Source: Adenophora triphylla var. japonica | Lineage: Eukaryota; Streptophyta; Magnoliopsida; Asterales; Campanulaceae | Direction: 5' to 3' | Length of the DNA stretch: 64,000 nt | Assembly: GCA_022495995.1 (NCBI GenBank) | Contig: JAFEMH010001244.1 | Coordinates: forward strand, 444,377 to 508,376 | Part shown: in pieces, positions 9,347 to 19,488 of the stretch | Layout of the letters: every line of letters begins with the position of its first letter | Position numbering within the stretch: position 1 is the stretch's first letter | Translations under genes and position numbers: made by a program | Notes under the pieces: model-generated | The model's input: the letters and a program-made list of their open reading frames with translations, nothing else | Databases searched by the model: none | What the model was told of the DNA's origin: nothing

Positions 9347-10520
9347 TTAGGCGAGGTATCTGCGAAGTTTGCTTCCGTTATTTGGATTCATGAAGGGATT
9401 GCCGTCTAGGTGCAGCCGGCTTCATGGCGCCTCCGGAGAAGATCTTTTGAACCACGAAAGGGCCGATCCATGTGGGTTCCCATTTTCCCGGTGGGTTGGT
9501 TCGAGTGGGAGGCTTTTCTTTGAGTACAAGGTCACCTTCCACGATGTCTCGGGATTTGACTTTCTTGTCGAAAGCTCTAGCCATCTGCTTTGATAGGCTC
9601 GGACGTGTTCCATGGCCTTTAGTCGTCGCTCGTCTAGCGAGCCAATTCGTCATGTCGGCTTCGGGCCATTCGACTTCGTTGATGTCGTTTTCAGCGGCAC
9701 TCGGAGTGAGGAATTTCTAGCTCGATGGGAAGGGCTGCTTCCATCCGTACGTCGGGGCAAATGGGGTTTCTCCCGTGGGCTGATTCGGCCCGATGTGCGG
9801 TAGCCCCAAAGTGCAAGGTGCCGCTTCTCGGGCCAATCTCGTCCTCGGGTGGTCATTTTTCGGATGATCCGTTCGAGGTTTTGTTTCTTTGCTTCCACGG
9901 CGCCGTTTGTTTGTGGCCGTAGGGAGAAGATTTGTGACGTGTGATCTTGAATTCAGACGGCGATGCATCGAATTCCCCTTCGAAGTGTGAACCATTGTAC
10001 GATATGACCTCATTTGGGATGCCGTATCGGCGGATGATGTTTTCCTTGAGGAAATGCGCGACCTTCTTGGAGTTGAGTACCTTGTAGGACTTGGCTTCGA
10101 CCCATTTGGTGAAGTAGTCGATGGCTACTAAGATGAACTCGTGACCGTTGCTACCTGGCGGAGCGATTTTCCCGATGACGTCAATTCCCCAAGTGGCAAA
10201 GGGCCGAGGTGTAGTCATGCGGTAGAGATCGTGGGGTGGTAGATGATTGAGGTTGGAGAACCGTTGGCACTTGTCGCGGCTTCGGACAAAGTGGATGCAA
10301 TGCGCCTCCATGGAGATCCGGTAGTAGCCCATCCACGAGAATGATTTGCATCGGGGCTACGGCGTTCATGTGGGGACCGCAAGCCCCATTGTGGACTTCG
10401 TTCATGAACTTGTCTGCTTCTTCTTGGGCGATGCGGCGTAGGATTGGCCCGTAGAGCGTTTCTTGTATAGCATGTCCCCAGAGGATGACGAAGTGAGAGG
10501 CTAGGCGTTTTAGGGCCATG
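9347..10520 (-). pseudogene. Element B integrase
   Basis: The minus strand gives LKRLASHFVILWG, an N-terminal zinc region (CGPHMN, later SRDKCQRF), then TWGIDVIGKIAP with the first catalytic Asp, FILVAIDYFTKWVEA, and YGIPNEVISYNGSHF. The second catalytic Asp (usually DNG) is Asn here (YNG). The C-terminal part has DKKVKSRDIVEGDLVL and WIGPFVV, ending near KLRRYLA with TAA at 9347. Frameshifts near 9660-9900 and 10300 break it. It is homologous to the integrase of element C (37781-39020). Integrase would insert cDNA into the genome. Confidence 0.85.
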
Positions 10521-11841
10521 ATGCTCTTGGTTTTGACCCCTCTGTGTGTGGGTCTTCCTTGTTCATGAAGGTGGTTTCCCCGTTCTTGAGGTATTGGAAG
10601 ATCGGTTTGTCTTTGGAAATGGCGTCGGACTTGCTTCTCTTTGGCTCTTCAGCAATCTTGCAAATCGTTGTGATTAAAACCTTCTCGGCAACTTGGGCCC
10701 GGTTTTTCTCTCGTTTGACAACATGCTTAAAGATGTGCTTAATGTATTGTTCGTTTAATGTGTCTGCTTCTTTATCAAGTGAATCGTTATTAAGCTTGTT
10801 TGTGTGTTAGTTAATTTATCGGTTGTTAAAGATGCAATGAGAGGATACTCGGAAAGATCGAAGCATTCATTAAGAGCATACGGGAATACATTATTGGCAA
10901 TGAGTTCGTAATCTTACGGCGTGAGGCCATCGGATGACTCGAGAGACTCAAATTCAAAGCTAATGGACTCGGGATGAGTTTTGACACTAGACTCTAGGAC
11001 TCGAGGGGTCGAGACCAAGTTGTTCGATCATGTCCTTTTTCTTTGGCGGTAGGTGCGGAGAATGTGGCCCGGTTATTGAGTGGCAATGAGCTTGATAGGA
11101 GATGGGGCTTGAAAGGCTTTATGTCACCGTTCCCGATCATTGCTATCACGAGTTATCGAAACAAAATCGATTAGATCGGCATCTCGATTTCTTCTTTGAA
11201 GAGTAGGTGGAGCGGTGGCTCGTCCCAAGCATCATCTGCGGAGTCTCTTGCTTTTGTCTTGGGCATTGCTAGCTCGAATGCGGGCTCGTCCCGCTTGTTG
11301 AAGGCGAGGAGTGTTGACGAGAGAGTTTTCGAATTCTTCCGCCAAGGAGGGGTTTTCCCGAACCAAAATTCAGCCGTGAATAGTGGTGGTTGTGGATCCC
11401 GGCGGGGCGGTGTGTCGAGGAATGCTCTTCGGACGGGATTTGGCTTGAGGCCTACGAATCTTGCCGGAGTTACTGTGGAGCTTGTCCATGGTTGTCGGCC
11501 GGCTTTGTTTGGCGATTAATTGTTCCCTTTTACGGATCTTCTTCCAAGTTGCCGGCCTTCCTTGTGAAGTACTTGGTCATGTCGAAGGCATGGGGACGAA
11601 GATCGGAGATTGCGTGCAAGCCTCTTTTGTTATACGTGGAGCGTTTTCGCGCAGCTCGCTTGTCCTCCGCAATGTGTTCGGGAGTAGGAGAGTATCCCGG
11701 GCCGTGCGAGTATTACATTCTTTGATATTGATGATCATTGAGTGCCACGATTGCGTTTTCCCAAGCAGGAGCCACGGGATGTAGTTCATGTGCTTCATCA
11801 TTTTCATCGGGGAGGGATCTTGTCCCAAATCAAAGGCGAGT
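10521..11841 (-). pseudogene. Protease-RT linker of element B with RT/RNase H deletion
   Basis: The sense strand gives the region before RT (an EKVLITTICKIAEEPKRSK-like stretch, about 10810-10640) and then passes within a few codons to KPIFQYLKNGETTF, which belongs to the start of integrase. None of the usual RT or RNase H motifs (YVDD, PFGLKNA, DG-A) occurs anywhere in B. Upstream (11577-11852) is a spacer, including a QDPSPMKMMKHMNYIPW stretch. About 2 kb seems deleted compared with element C. Confidence 0.75.
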
Positions 11842-12428
11842 CTATGTGGCACACTTGGGCCTTTGGGCTTTCGATGGTGAACCTGTGAGCATCATGCCGT
11901 CATCATCGTGTTTGATCTCTAAAACCGGGACGCCGTTGGTGTCGGTCCTTTCGGTGACTATCTTTGTAGATGATGGGTCGAATCTGTTCCTTGGGCGAAC
12001 TTTACGCACTGATGGAGAGTGGATGCCACCCCATTGATCGATGTAGCCGAGGCGTCCCAAAATGGCGGTGAAGGTGATCGGGATGTCGATGACTTGGAAG
12101 TACGTCGGGACCATTTGTTTTCCAAACCAAAGGTTCAAGGTGGCTATTCCCAGGCTAGGCGGGATGTTGAGTCGTATGCCTTGATTGCACGAGTCGAGGG
12201 TTTTAGATCGGTTGCTTTGATCCCTAGCAAATCCATCATTTTAGGCGGGAGGACGTTCATGGATGATCCCCCATCTACCAACACCCGAGGAGACGGCGCT
12301 CGTCCGGTTGAAGCTGTTATGTAGAGAGGCTCGTTGTGGTCGGCCCCAAATTTTGGAAGATCGAGATTACGTGAAGGTGATGATATTCTTTGTAATTGAC
12401 GTTGCCAATCATACGAGGCTTGCTTCAT
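11842..12428 (-). pseudogene. Element B aspartic protease
   Basis: RVLVDGGSSMNVLP (about 12255-12295) is the retroviral-type aspartic protease active site; the usual Thr/Ser after Asp is Gly, as is common in Tat elements. Downstream, YFQVIDIPITFTAILGR matches the conserved second half (the ILGR region). A frameshift near 12140 separates the two parts. Enzymes of this type cut the gag-pol polyprotein. Confidence 0.78.
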
Positions 12429-13600
12429 CGGGTGTCCTTTGTGATGGGAACCATGGTGCAGGCCAGACTTTCTTCCAACTTGAGCTTGTGCGGGTAAGAT
12501 GAAGTGAGTAAGGACCGGAGTGAGATGTTAGCTGCGTGCGCTTGAGGCCGTGTCAAGACGGGATCTTCAACCTTTGGGTCCCAAGGTTTCGGCTTCTTTG
12601 GCGTAGGGCCCCTTTTCAATTCGTGGCTCGGGTATGGTGGCCTTTTTTACGTCCGTGGAGGATTCGGGATTTGACCGGAACGTGTCGAGAACATTCACCT
12701 CTGGACTTATGGTTTTGCTTGTCTCTCCCGTTTTACGGAGTGGGAGGAGCACGATTGGCGTAAGGCGGGCTGCGCATTTCAATTCGTTCACTTTGTCATG
12801 GCTTTTTGCGAAGCATCAATAGTGGCTTTGAGATCTTCCCAAGACGGGGTTGGATTATCTGGACCTTCGGGCCTTCGGTGGCGGTGCGAAGCTTCGTCCC
12901 AGTGATCATGGAGCAAACATTGCCATGGCCCTGTGCGAGAACTAGGGGGAGATTTCTTTGGAGTAGATGACATAGTAGTCGAACTTTCTGAGGGTTCTCC
13001 AAGGGTTCGGCGTGGGATCACCGGATTCATACCTCTTTTTCGTTTTGTTGAGAAGATAGCTTCTTCTTTCGTCGAGGACGGCCCTCGTTCATTGCATCCT
13101 GGAATTCCATTTCCAGGCACAAGCACTTTACTGTCCCGAGACGTCCCACCGAGATGTGTTCGTTGTTCGGCGGTGGTGCGGGACCTCGGGAGGCTGGATG
13201 GGCAAGCTTTCCTCTGGAAGGTCTTGTGGTCTTACGTCATAAGCTTGCATGGCTCGTACGAGGGTAACGAGGTTGACTTACGGGAGACAATGAGAGACGT
13301 TAGAAATTTGTAGGAGCGATCATGGCTTTGGAAGCCCCGAGTAGTCGGGTGGCTAAGGTTCCGAAGTGGTGCATGGCATCTTCGATCCGAGCTTGTTGCT
13401 CACCTTGACGTTTCTCAATAGCCATGAGGACACTGCAAACTTCTTCCGGTGTTGGGAAATTTCTTGGGGGTAAGGTCCCGTTCTCATCGTTGTTATCCGC
13501 GGACTTGGCCATGGGGAATTGTGGTGTCCTGGTGACGAGAGGTGGGTAGGACCTTCTTTGTTTTGACACGGAGACGGGTTCCGGGTACTCTCGACCACTC
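12429..13600 (-). pseudogene. Element B gag remnant
   Basis: The N-terminal part (13569-13300 on the minus strand) contains FPTPEEVCSVLMAIEKRQ and then an alanine-rich helix. It is followed by broken proline/serine-rich frames to 12567. No retrotransposon gag core or zinc knuckle is recognised, unlike D and E, so the central gag is probably deleted or too decayed. Assignment rests on position between leader and protease. Confidence 0.5.
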
Positions 13601-14814
13601 TCTGTTAGGTTTGGAGGGTGATGGGCAAGGTTTAGATACGGGAATGGCCTAACGGGATAAAGGGGAAAGCTCGCGTGGCATGCGGTTTCCGTTTCTTTTA
13701 TTTTGATTTTTTTTGTTGTTTTAATTTACTTAAAACATGTTTTCTCGAGAATCCTAGGTAGGTTGGAAAAGATTGCTCTTGTTTTTCGCAACTATGCTAG
13801 ATCTGGGTCGATGGAGACCATACTGTGCGGCTATAAGCCCCTCGTTTTGCACTTTTTGTATTTCGACATCCCGGGGTGGACGGCCCCGGGCGGGTCCTAT
13901 AGTGCAAGCGGTTTCCACCGGCCTAAAGAAAAATCGAACCTAAGGACCGAGCTGTCATGTTCGTTTTGATGCGTTAGCCATGTGAATAGTGAACCGAGCC
14001 GGCCACTCGGTCAAGATCGGAGTCAAGAGTTCGGCATGACCTCTCTTTACCTTGCTTGCGCAAGGGATGCAGTGACGTTAGGCGTTGGCTGGGTCATATC
14101 GTCATGGGCGACGTATCAAAGGCGTGATGACATGGTGTCATGCGAGCATGGATGTATATCGGGACGGAACATCGTGCAGGTGTAGCTTCGGAAATCAAGA
14201 TCGGAGTCAAGATTTTAGCATGACCTTTCATCGCTTTGCTTGCGCGAGGATCTTGAGTTAGAGCCTTGACTCGAGAAAATGGCCGGCATGGTATATGTAT
14301 CCAGTTTGTATGACACGGGCTGAGTAAAACCAACCGAGTGCAGGACGAGTGTGACTCAAGACTCAAACGTGCGGGGTTGACGCTTGGCTAGGATGGGATG
14401 TTTGGAATGATCCCGTGCGCGTCCAAGAGGCCTAGGAAGACCTAACGGGCTGCAAGCGAGACCACTCCGGGTTGAGGTTGTAGTGTGCGGTGTATCCGAC
14501 GGCGGTGCGCGTAGCGTGCGGTGTAACGAGGCGGCAGTGTGAAGTAGAGTGCGGTGTAACCGAGCGGCGGTGCGCGTAGTGTGCGGTCTCTAAAATTCTT
14601 TTACGAGTAAAACGGGAAGTTTTGAAGAATTTTAAATGTATGCACGAGATGTATATTGATGCATTTTTTTTTGTATTTTTATTTTTTTTTGTAAAATAAA
14701 AACGAAGCACGTGCACACACACAACAGTTAAAGGAAGGGGTAAAATGAAAGTTTGACCCTCATCATCGTTTTAAAAATCTTTTGTTTTGTTTAAAAGTTT
14801 TTAAAACAAAATAA
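13601..14814 (-). other. Element B untranslated leader
   Basis: No coding region is supported. It holds repeats of GATCGGAGTCAAGA with a downstream small palindrome: CTTGCGCAAG at 14055-14064 and CTTGCGCGAG at 14239-14248. GTGCGGTGTAACCGAGCGG-like repeats lie at about 14475-14590. Hairpins in this position could serve RNA dimerisation or packaging, as inference only. Element C's leader has its own repeated palindrome. Confidence 0.5.
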
Positions 14815-14833
14815 TCCCCAGCAGAGTCGCCAA
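14815..14833 (-). other. Primer binding site of element B
   Basis: The minus strand reads TTGGCGACTCTGCTGGGGA, starting two bases inside the 5' LTR end. Element C has TTTGGCGACTCAGGGGA in the same position. This TGGCGACTC type is common in Tat-like elements. The tRNA was not identified. Confidence 0.75.
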
Positions 14834-14834
14834 C

Positions 14835-16253
14835 TGAAATAGCCCGGATCCGAGAGGCAGCGCGTTCGCGCCCCGGCATCTGGCAATCTTTCGCGTTGGA
14901 GCGACGTGTCTCGCCGTTTTTGTTTTTGTAGAGTCGCCACGCCGTTTTTATTAAGCCCAAAACATTGAAAAAGGGCATCAGTTTAAAGATAATTTTAAAC
15001 TGTTTTTGTGTGATGAGATTTTGAGTTCGGAGGTCAGATGACTCCCCGGGAAGAGAATATTAGAATATTAGAGCTCACCCGAGTAGCCTCGTAAAATGAG
15101 TCTTTCGGATACCCCTAATATCCTTTAAATGTTGTGTGTGTGTGTGTGTGCTTTTAAAAATGCATGCTGTATCGGATATCTACATTGTATGCTATGTATG
15201 GAAATGTATTGAAATAGTGTAGGAAGGAAGCCTTACTAATGTTGGTTCGTGTCTGTCTTCAGGGAATGGTGTTTGAGGTCGGAGTAGCGTTCAGTACGGA
15301 TCGGGGTTGCTTCGGGAGGGACCGGTTGTCTGCGGACGAGTTTCGGCGTGAGTTGAGGTTGTAGGCTGCGTTCGGGCGAGAGGTTCGGCGTGCGTGGGGA
15401 TCGTCGGGATCACTCGGGCGAGAGGTTGCGTGCGTTGTGGTGGCGGGAGTCACTCGGGCGAGTTTCGGCGTGATTTGGGATCGTCGGTTTGACTTGGAAA
15501 GAGCGGGACACCGTGGAAAGACCGAGGCAAGGCCTCGGAGTACCACGAGGGGCCTCGGAGTACCTCGAGAGTGCCTCGGGGCGGCGCGGGAGCGTCTCGG
15601 GAGCGCTCGGGGAGGCTTCGGAGCACCACAAGGGAGCTCGGAAGGCCTCGGAAGGATCGAAAGGGGCGGGAGTGCCTCGAGAGGACTTAGAGGGGAGCCG
15701 AAGGCTAAGGGAGGAAGAGAGAAGAGGGAGGTGTGTGAAAATGAGGAGGGGGAGCCCTCTATTTATAGTAAAAATTTCGGAGCAAAGAGGTCAGTACGGA
15801 CCTTCTTGGTTATCCAGAATTTTGGATTTCCTCGATTTGAGGGAATGCGCAATGATGGAGAATATTACGGAATGATGATGTCCCCCATGCAAGAAGGTCC
15901 GTACGGACCAACTCGGCTATGCAAAGAGGTCCGTACGGACCAACCATGCATTTGGGTAATCATTTCTTAGGGATTTGAGGGAATATTGTGGACTTTAAGG
16001 GGATTTAGTAATCATTGAAACAAAGAGGTCCGTACGGACCTTAATTGCTTTACGATTTCTGAAAATTCCCAAAGGTCCTTTTGTCCCTTTTATCCCGAGG
16101 AAGGCTCCTCCCTTGGTTTGGTTGGGGGTTTGAGAGGGTTTTGAGAGGGTTTTGAGAGGGTTTTGAGTGCCGGAGGTTTCCGAGACTGCGTTGATGAGTC
16201 TGCGGAGTTTCCCGTGTGTTTGAAAGGGGGTGATCCAGATTGGGGTACTTACA
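14835..16253 (-). repeat. Element B 5' LTR
   Basis: 1419 bp. The sense (minus) strand begins TGTAAGTACCCC at 16253 and ends GGCTATTTCA at 14835. It is nearly identical to 470-1873. It contains the promoter described at 15760-16040 and the GT microsatellite near 15133. Confidence 0.93.
15760..16040 (-). promoter_or_regulatory. Element B LTR promoter: palindromes upstream of a TATA box
   Basis: On the sense strand, palindromes GGTCCGTACGGACC occur at 16040-16027, 15941-15928 and 15909-15896, with a one-mismatch copy (GGTCAGTACGGACC) at 15802-15789. TATAAATA follows at 15767-15760, 21 bp after the last palindrome. The middle two start 32 bp apart, about three helical turns. Position supports U3 control sites. 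Confidence 0.65.
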
Positions 16254-16258
16254 AAGGT
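16254..16258. repeat. Target site duplication of element B (right copy, AAGGT)
   Basis: It matches 465-469. Together they define the ends of B and show that A's integrase was continuous across this point. Confidence 0.93.
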
Positions 16259-16455
16259 ACGCAAATCCTGCCTTTGAAGGTTAGAATCCCATCATTGTTC
16301 AATGAAAACTCCCCAGACTTTCCATTTTGCAATTTCTCCCTAATTTTCTTCAACTCATTGTCATTTAACTGAGCTTCCAAAAGATCCCCATATAAAGTAG
16401 GAATATATCTGACATTAGCAAACAACATATCACCTCTCAATTCCTGAGACACCAA
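16259..16455 (-). pseudogene. Element A RNase H-integrase linker, 5' part
   Basis: The minus strand reads FANVRYIPTLYGDLLEAQ and DGILTFKGRICVP, the typical start of plant chromovirus integrase before the zinc finger. It is cut off by element B and continues at 464 and below. Confidence 0.82.
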
Positions 16456-16461
16456 GGACGA

Positions 16462-17635
16462 TTAATGAGCCTTACGGCTAATAGCATCAGCCACCACATT
16501 AGCTTTCCTGGGATGATAAGAAATGACACAATCATAATCCTTCAGATGCTCCAACCAATGCCTCTGTCTGTTGTTCGGTTCCTTCTGGGTAAATAAGTAT
16601 TTCAGGCTCTTATGATCTGTAAATATCTCAAATTTTGCTCCATACAAGTAGTGTTTCCACTTATGCAATGCAAAAACAATAGCAGCTAACTCCATATCGT
16701 GGGTAGGATAATTCTGCTCTGTTGGTGATAATTTCCTCGAAGCATACGCAATTACCTTCCATTTTGCATAAGTACACACCCAATCCCTCTTTAGAAGCAT
16801 CACTGAAAATAACAAAATTCTCACAACCCTCTGAAAGTGTAAGAATAGGAGCTGAAGTCAATCTCTTCTTCAGTTCAGTAAAGCCAGCTTCACACTTAGC
16901 ATCCCATACAAATGGTACATCCTTCCAAGTCAATCTGGTCAACGGAGTTGCAATCCTCAAAAATCCCTCTATAAATCTTCGATAATATCTCGGTAAACCA
17001 AGGAAACTACGAACCTCTATCACTGTAGAAGGTTGTTTCCAATTGACTACGGCCTCAATCTTTGTAGGATCCACTACAATGCCAGTACTGGATACCACAT
17101 GACCCAAGAAAGAAATCTGTTCCAGCCAAAATTCACATTTGCTGAACTTGGCAAATAACTGTTTCTCACGAAGCACGGATAAAACAATTCTCAAGTTCCT
17201 CTTGTGATCTTCCCTGGATTTTGAATATACCAGGATATCATCAATAAAAACCACAACGAAACTGTCAAGATACGGCTTGAAGATCCTGTTCATCATGTCT
17301 ATAAATACGGCTGGTGCATTAGTCAACCCAAATGGCATAACAAGAAATTCATAATGCCTGTACCTTGTTCTGAAAGCTGTTTTAGAAATATCATCTGGCT
17401 TGATTTTCAACTGATGGTATCCGCTACGCAAGTCCAACTTGGAATATATAACGGAACCTTGGAGTTGATCAAATAAATAATCAATACGAGGAAGAGGATA
17501 TTTGTTCTTAATAGTAGCTTGATTCAGTAGTTTGTAATCAATACACAACCGCAATGTACCATCCTTCTTCCTAACAAACAAAACTGGTGCTCCCCAGGGT
17601 GAAACACTGGGATGAATAAAACCCCTGTCTAACAA
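16462..17635 (-). pseudogene. Element A reverse transcriptase and RNase H
   Basis: Reverse transcriptase motifs in order are [64 protein letters not shown] and the catalytic [11 protein letters not shown]. The thumb ([13 protein letters not shown]) and RNase H ([13 protein letters not shown], then [20 protein letters not shown] and [10 protein letters not shown]) follow. It ends DAISRKAH with a stop at 16462. A CAG to TAG stop precedes it at 17639, and two frameshifts lie near 16745-16830. RT copies the element RNA into DNA and RNase H removes the RNA template. Confidence 0.92.
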
Positions 17636-17638
17636 CTC

Positions 17639-18608
17639 CTACAACTGAATTTTCAATTCTTTTAACTCAGCTGGAGCCATTCTGTAGGGTGCTTTAGAAA
17701 TTGGTGAAGTACCTGGTAATAAGTCAATACAAAACTCCACCTCTCTATCCGGAGGCATAGAATACTGAGTTGAGAGTATGCCACTAAACTCATTCACAAC
17801 TGGAACACAAGATAGTTTAGGAGACTTCTTACTAGAGTCTAACATATATGCCAAGTATCCCTCACACCCTTTTGATAACAACTTTCTAGCCTTTAGTGCA
17901 TATATAACATGAATGCCAAATAAAGACTTATCAGCATCAAATATAAACACAGGCACATCAGGCATAGAAAAGGTGACTCGCTTTCTGCGACAGTCCACCA
18001 AGGCATGACAATAACTCAACCAGTCCATGCCTAAAATAACATCAAAATCTTGGATTGGTAACTCTACCAAATCCACTGGTAATACATGCCCACATATATT
18101 CACCTCACAATCATATCAAAGAGGATTCGAGGTGCTCTCCCACAGGAGTAGAAACCTTAACCACATAAGGCAACAACTTAGGCAACTTATGCAATTTAAA
18201 TGCAAAATGAGATGCCACATAAGAATGAGACGATCCTGGGTCGATAAGAATATGAGCCCTGACCCCTGAGACAGGGAAAATACCTCTAATGACCACGGTG
18301 GGATCTACCGCGCCTCGATCCAAGGCAAACACTCTACCTTGGACTCTCTTCTTAGGTTTCCCCTCAACATCTCTTTTCACACCACCTCTGGGCTGGTCAC
18401 CTTGCTGTCTACCACCCGCAACTTGACCCTTTTCGAACTTAGGACAATCCTTTTTGAAGTGCCCCATCTCTCCACAATTCAAATATTTACCATGTTTCCT
18501 CCAACAGCTGTCTTCAGAATGCTCTATCCTCTTGCAAAAGTTGCAAATAGTCCCAAATTGGCTAGATACAGGACGAGTTGAAACTGTTACTGTTCCTCCC
18601 TTATCCAC
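17639..18608 (-). pseudogene. Element A gag zinc knuckle, protease and protease-RT linker
   Basis: It starts with a CX2C zinc-binding motif (CNFCKR) and a canonical CCHC knuckle (CGEMGHFKKDC). AHILIDPGSSHSYVA is the protease active site, and FDVILGMDWLSYCHALVDC is the conserved ILGMDWL block. Then come FSGILS and APYRMAPAELKELK, which lead into RT. A one-base deletion near 18107 splits the protease. Zinc knuckles bind the element RNA, and the protease processes the polyprotein. Confidence 0.88.
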
Positions 18609-18629
18609 TCCAGAAGTTGAAGATTTAGG

Positions 18630-19412
18630 TTAACTCTTGGTCTGACCTAAACTCTGGCCTGAAAACATAGCCTTGCTTCCACTACCCTCAGGTTTACCCC
18701 GATGTTCCTCAATATCATTCTCAATTATGTATGCCATATTAACTGCTGCCTGATAGTTAGGAAAATCATGAGTCAACAATTGTTTTCTGAACTCCAACTT
18801 CAGTCCTTTAACAAACCTGTAGACTCTCCTTCCTTCTTCTGGTACAAGATGTGGACAATACCTGGCTAGCTCTGTAAATTTTGCAGAATATTGGGCCAAT
18901 GCCATTGCCCCCTGTTCAAGCTTCAAGAACTCTACCTCTTTCTTGTCTTTAGTAATCACGGGAATGAAATGCTCTTTGAATCTCACTGTGAAGTTATCCC
19001 AAGTTTGGGGCGTGTGGACCCGCTCCCAACTTTTCTTAAGGATTTGCCACTAGTGCTCTGCTGGACCCTCCAGTTTGAACACTGCACATCTGACTTTTTC
19101 TTCATCTGTACTCTCCATTAACACAAAAATCTTAGTCATAGCTTCCAACCATCTCTCAGCTTTCATTGGATCTGGATCCCCGTTGAAGCTTTGTGGAGCC
19201 ATTTTGATAAACTTTTCTAGCCCAAGTGCTGGCCTTGCTTCAGGTTGCTGCTGTGCCCTACCCTGAGCTGCCATATTCTGAAGGAAAACCCGAAACATAG
19301 CCATCATCTCAGCATTCTGGTTTCCCCCAACTCCCATATCACCAATGTTTCCCTGATCCCTCTGCTGGTAATCACCAGTTCCAGCCATTACAATAATCCC
19401 TGCATTAAACAC
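18630..19412 (-). pseudogene. Element A gag
   Basis: Retrotransposon gag of the chromovirus type: MFRVFLQN, RPALGLEKFIKMAPQSFNG, AERWLEAMTKIF, then FKEHFIPVITKDKKEVEFLK, ARYCPHLVPEE and VYRFVKGLKLEFRKQL. A TAG stop near 19050 (in place of Trp in the EHWWQ-type motif) and a stop at 18630 interrupt one otherwise continuous frame. Gag forms the virus-like particle. Confidence 0.88.
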
Positions 19413-19474
19413 TTGGCGTCAGATAACACACACTCCCCCTTAGACTAGACATCTACCCTTGACTTCTAGCCAAA

Positions 19475-19487
19475 GCTATGATACCAA
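19475..19487 (-). other. Primer binding site of element A
   Basis: The minus strand reads TTGGTATCATAGC next to the LTR end. It is close to the TGGTATCAGAGC site that pairs with initiator tRNA-Met in many plant retrotransposons, with one change. Confidence 0.8.
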
Positions 19488-19488
19488 C

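Larger units (their letters stand above)
470..16253 (-). mobile_element. Element B: Tat-like Ty3/gypsy element on the minus strand, lacking RT and RNase H
   Basis: The two LTRs (470-1873 and 14835-16253) are nearly identical, and the whole is flanked by AAGGT duplications. A primer binding site lies inside the right LTR and a purine-rich tract inside the left LTR, so transcription runs right to left. Sense order is leader, gag remnant, protease, a deletion where RT and RNase H should be, integrase, a convergent interval, two antisense genes (aORF2, aORF1, on the plus strand), minisatellites, hairpin modules and the 3' LTR. It is inserted in element A's integrase. High LTR similarity with broken coding regions suggests a recent, trans-mobilised insertion, or base-calling indels. 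Confidence 0.93.
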
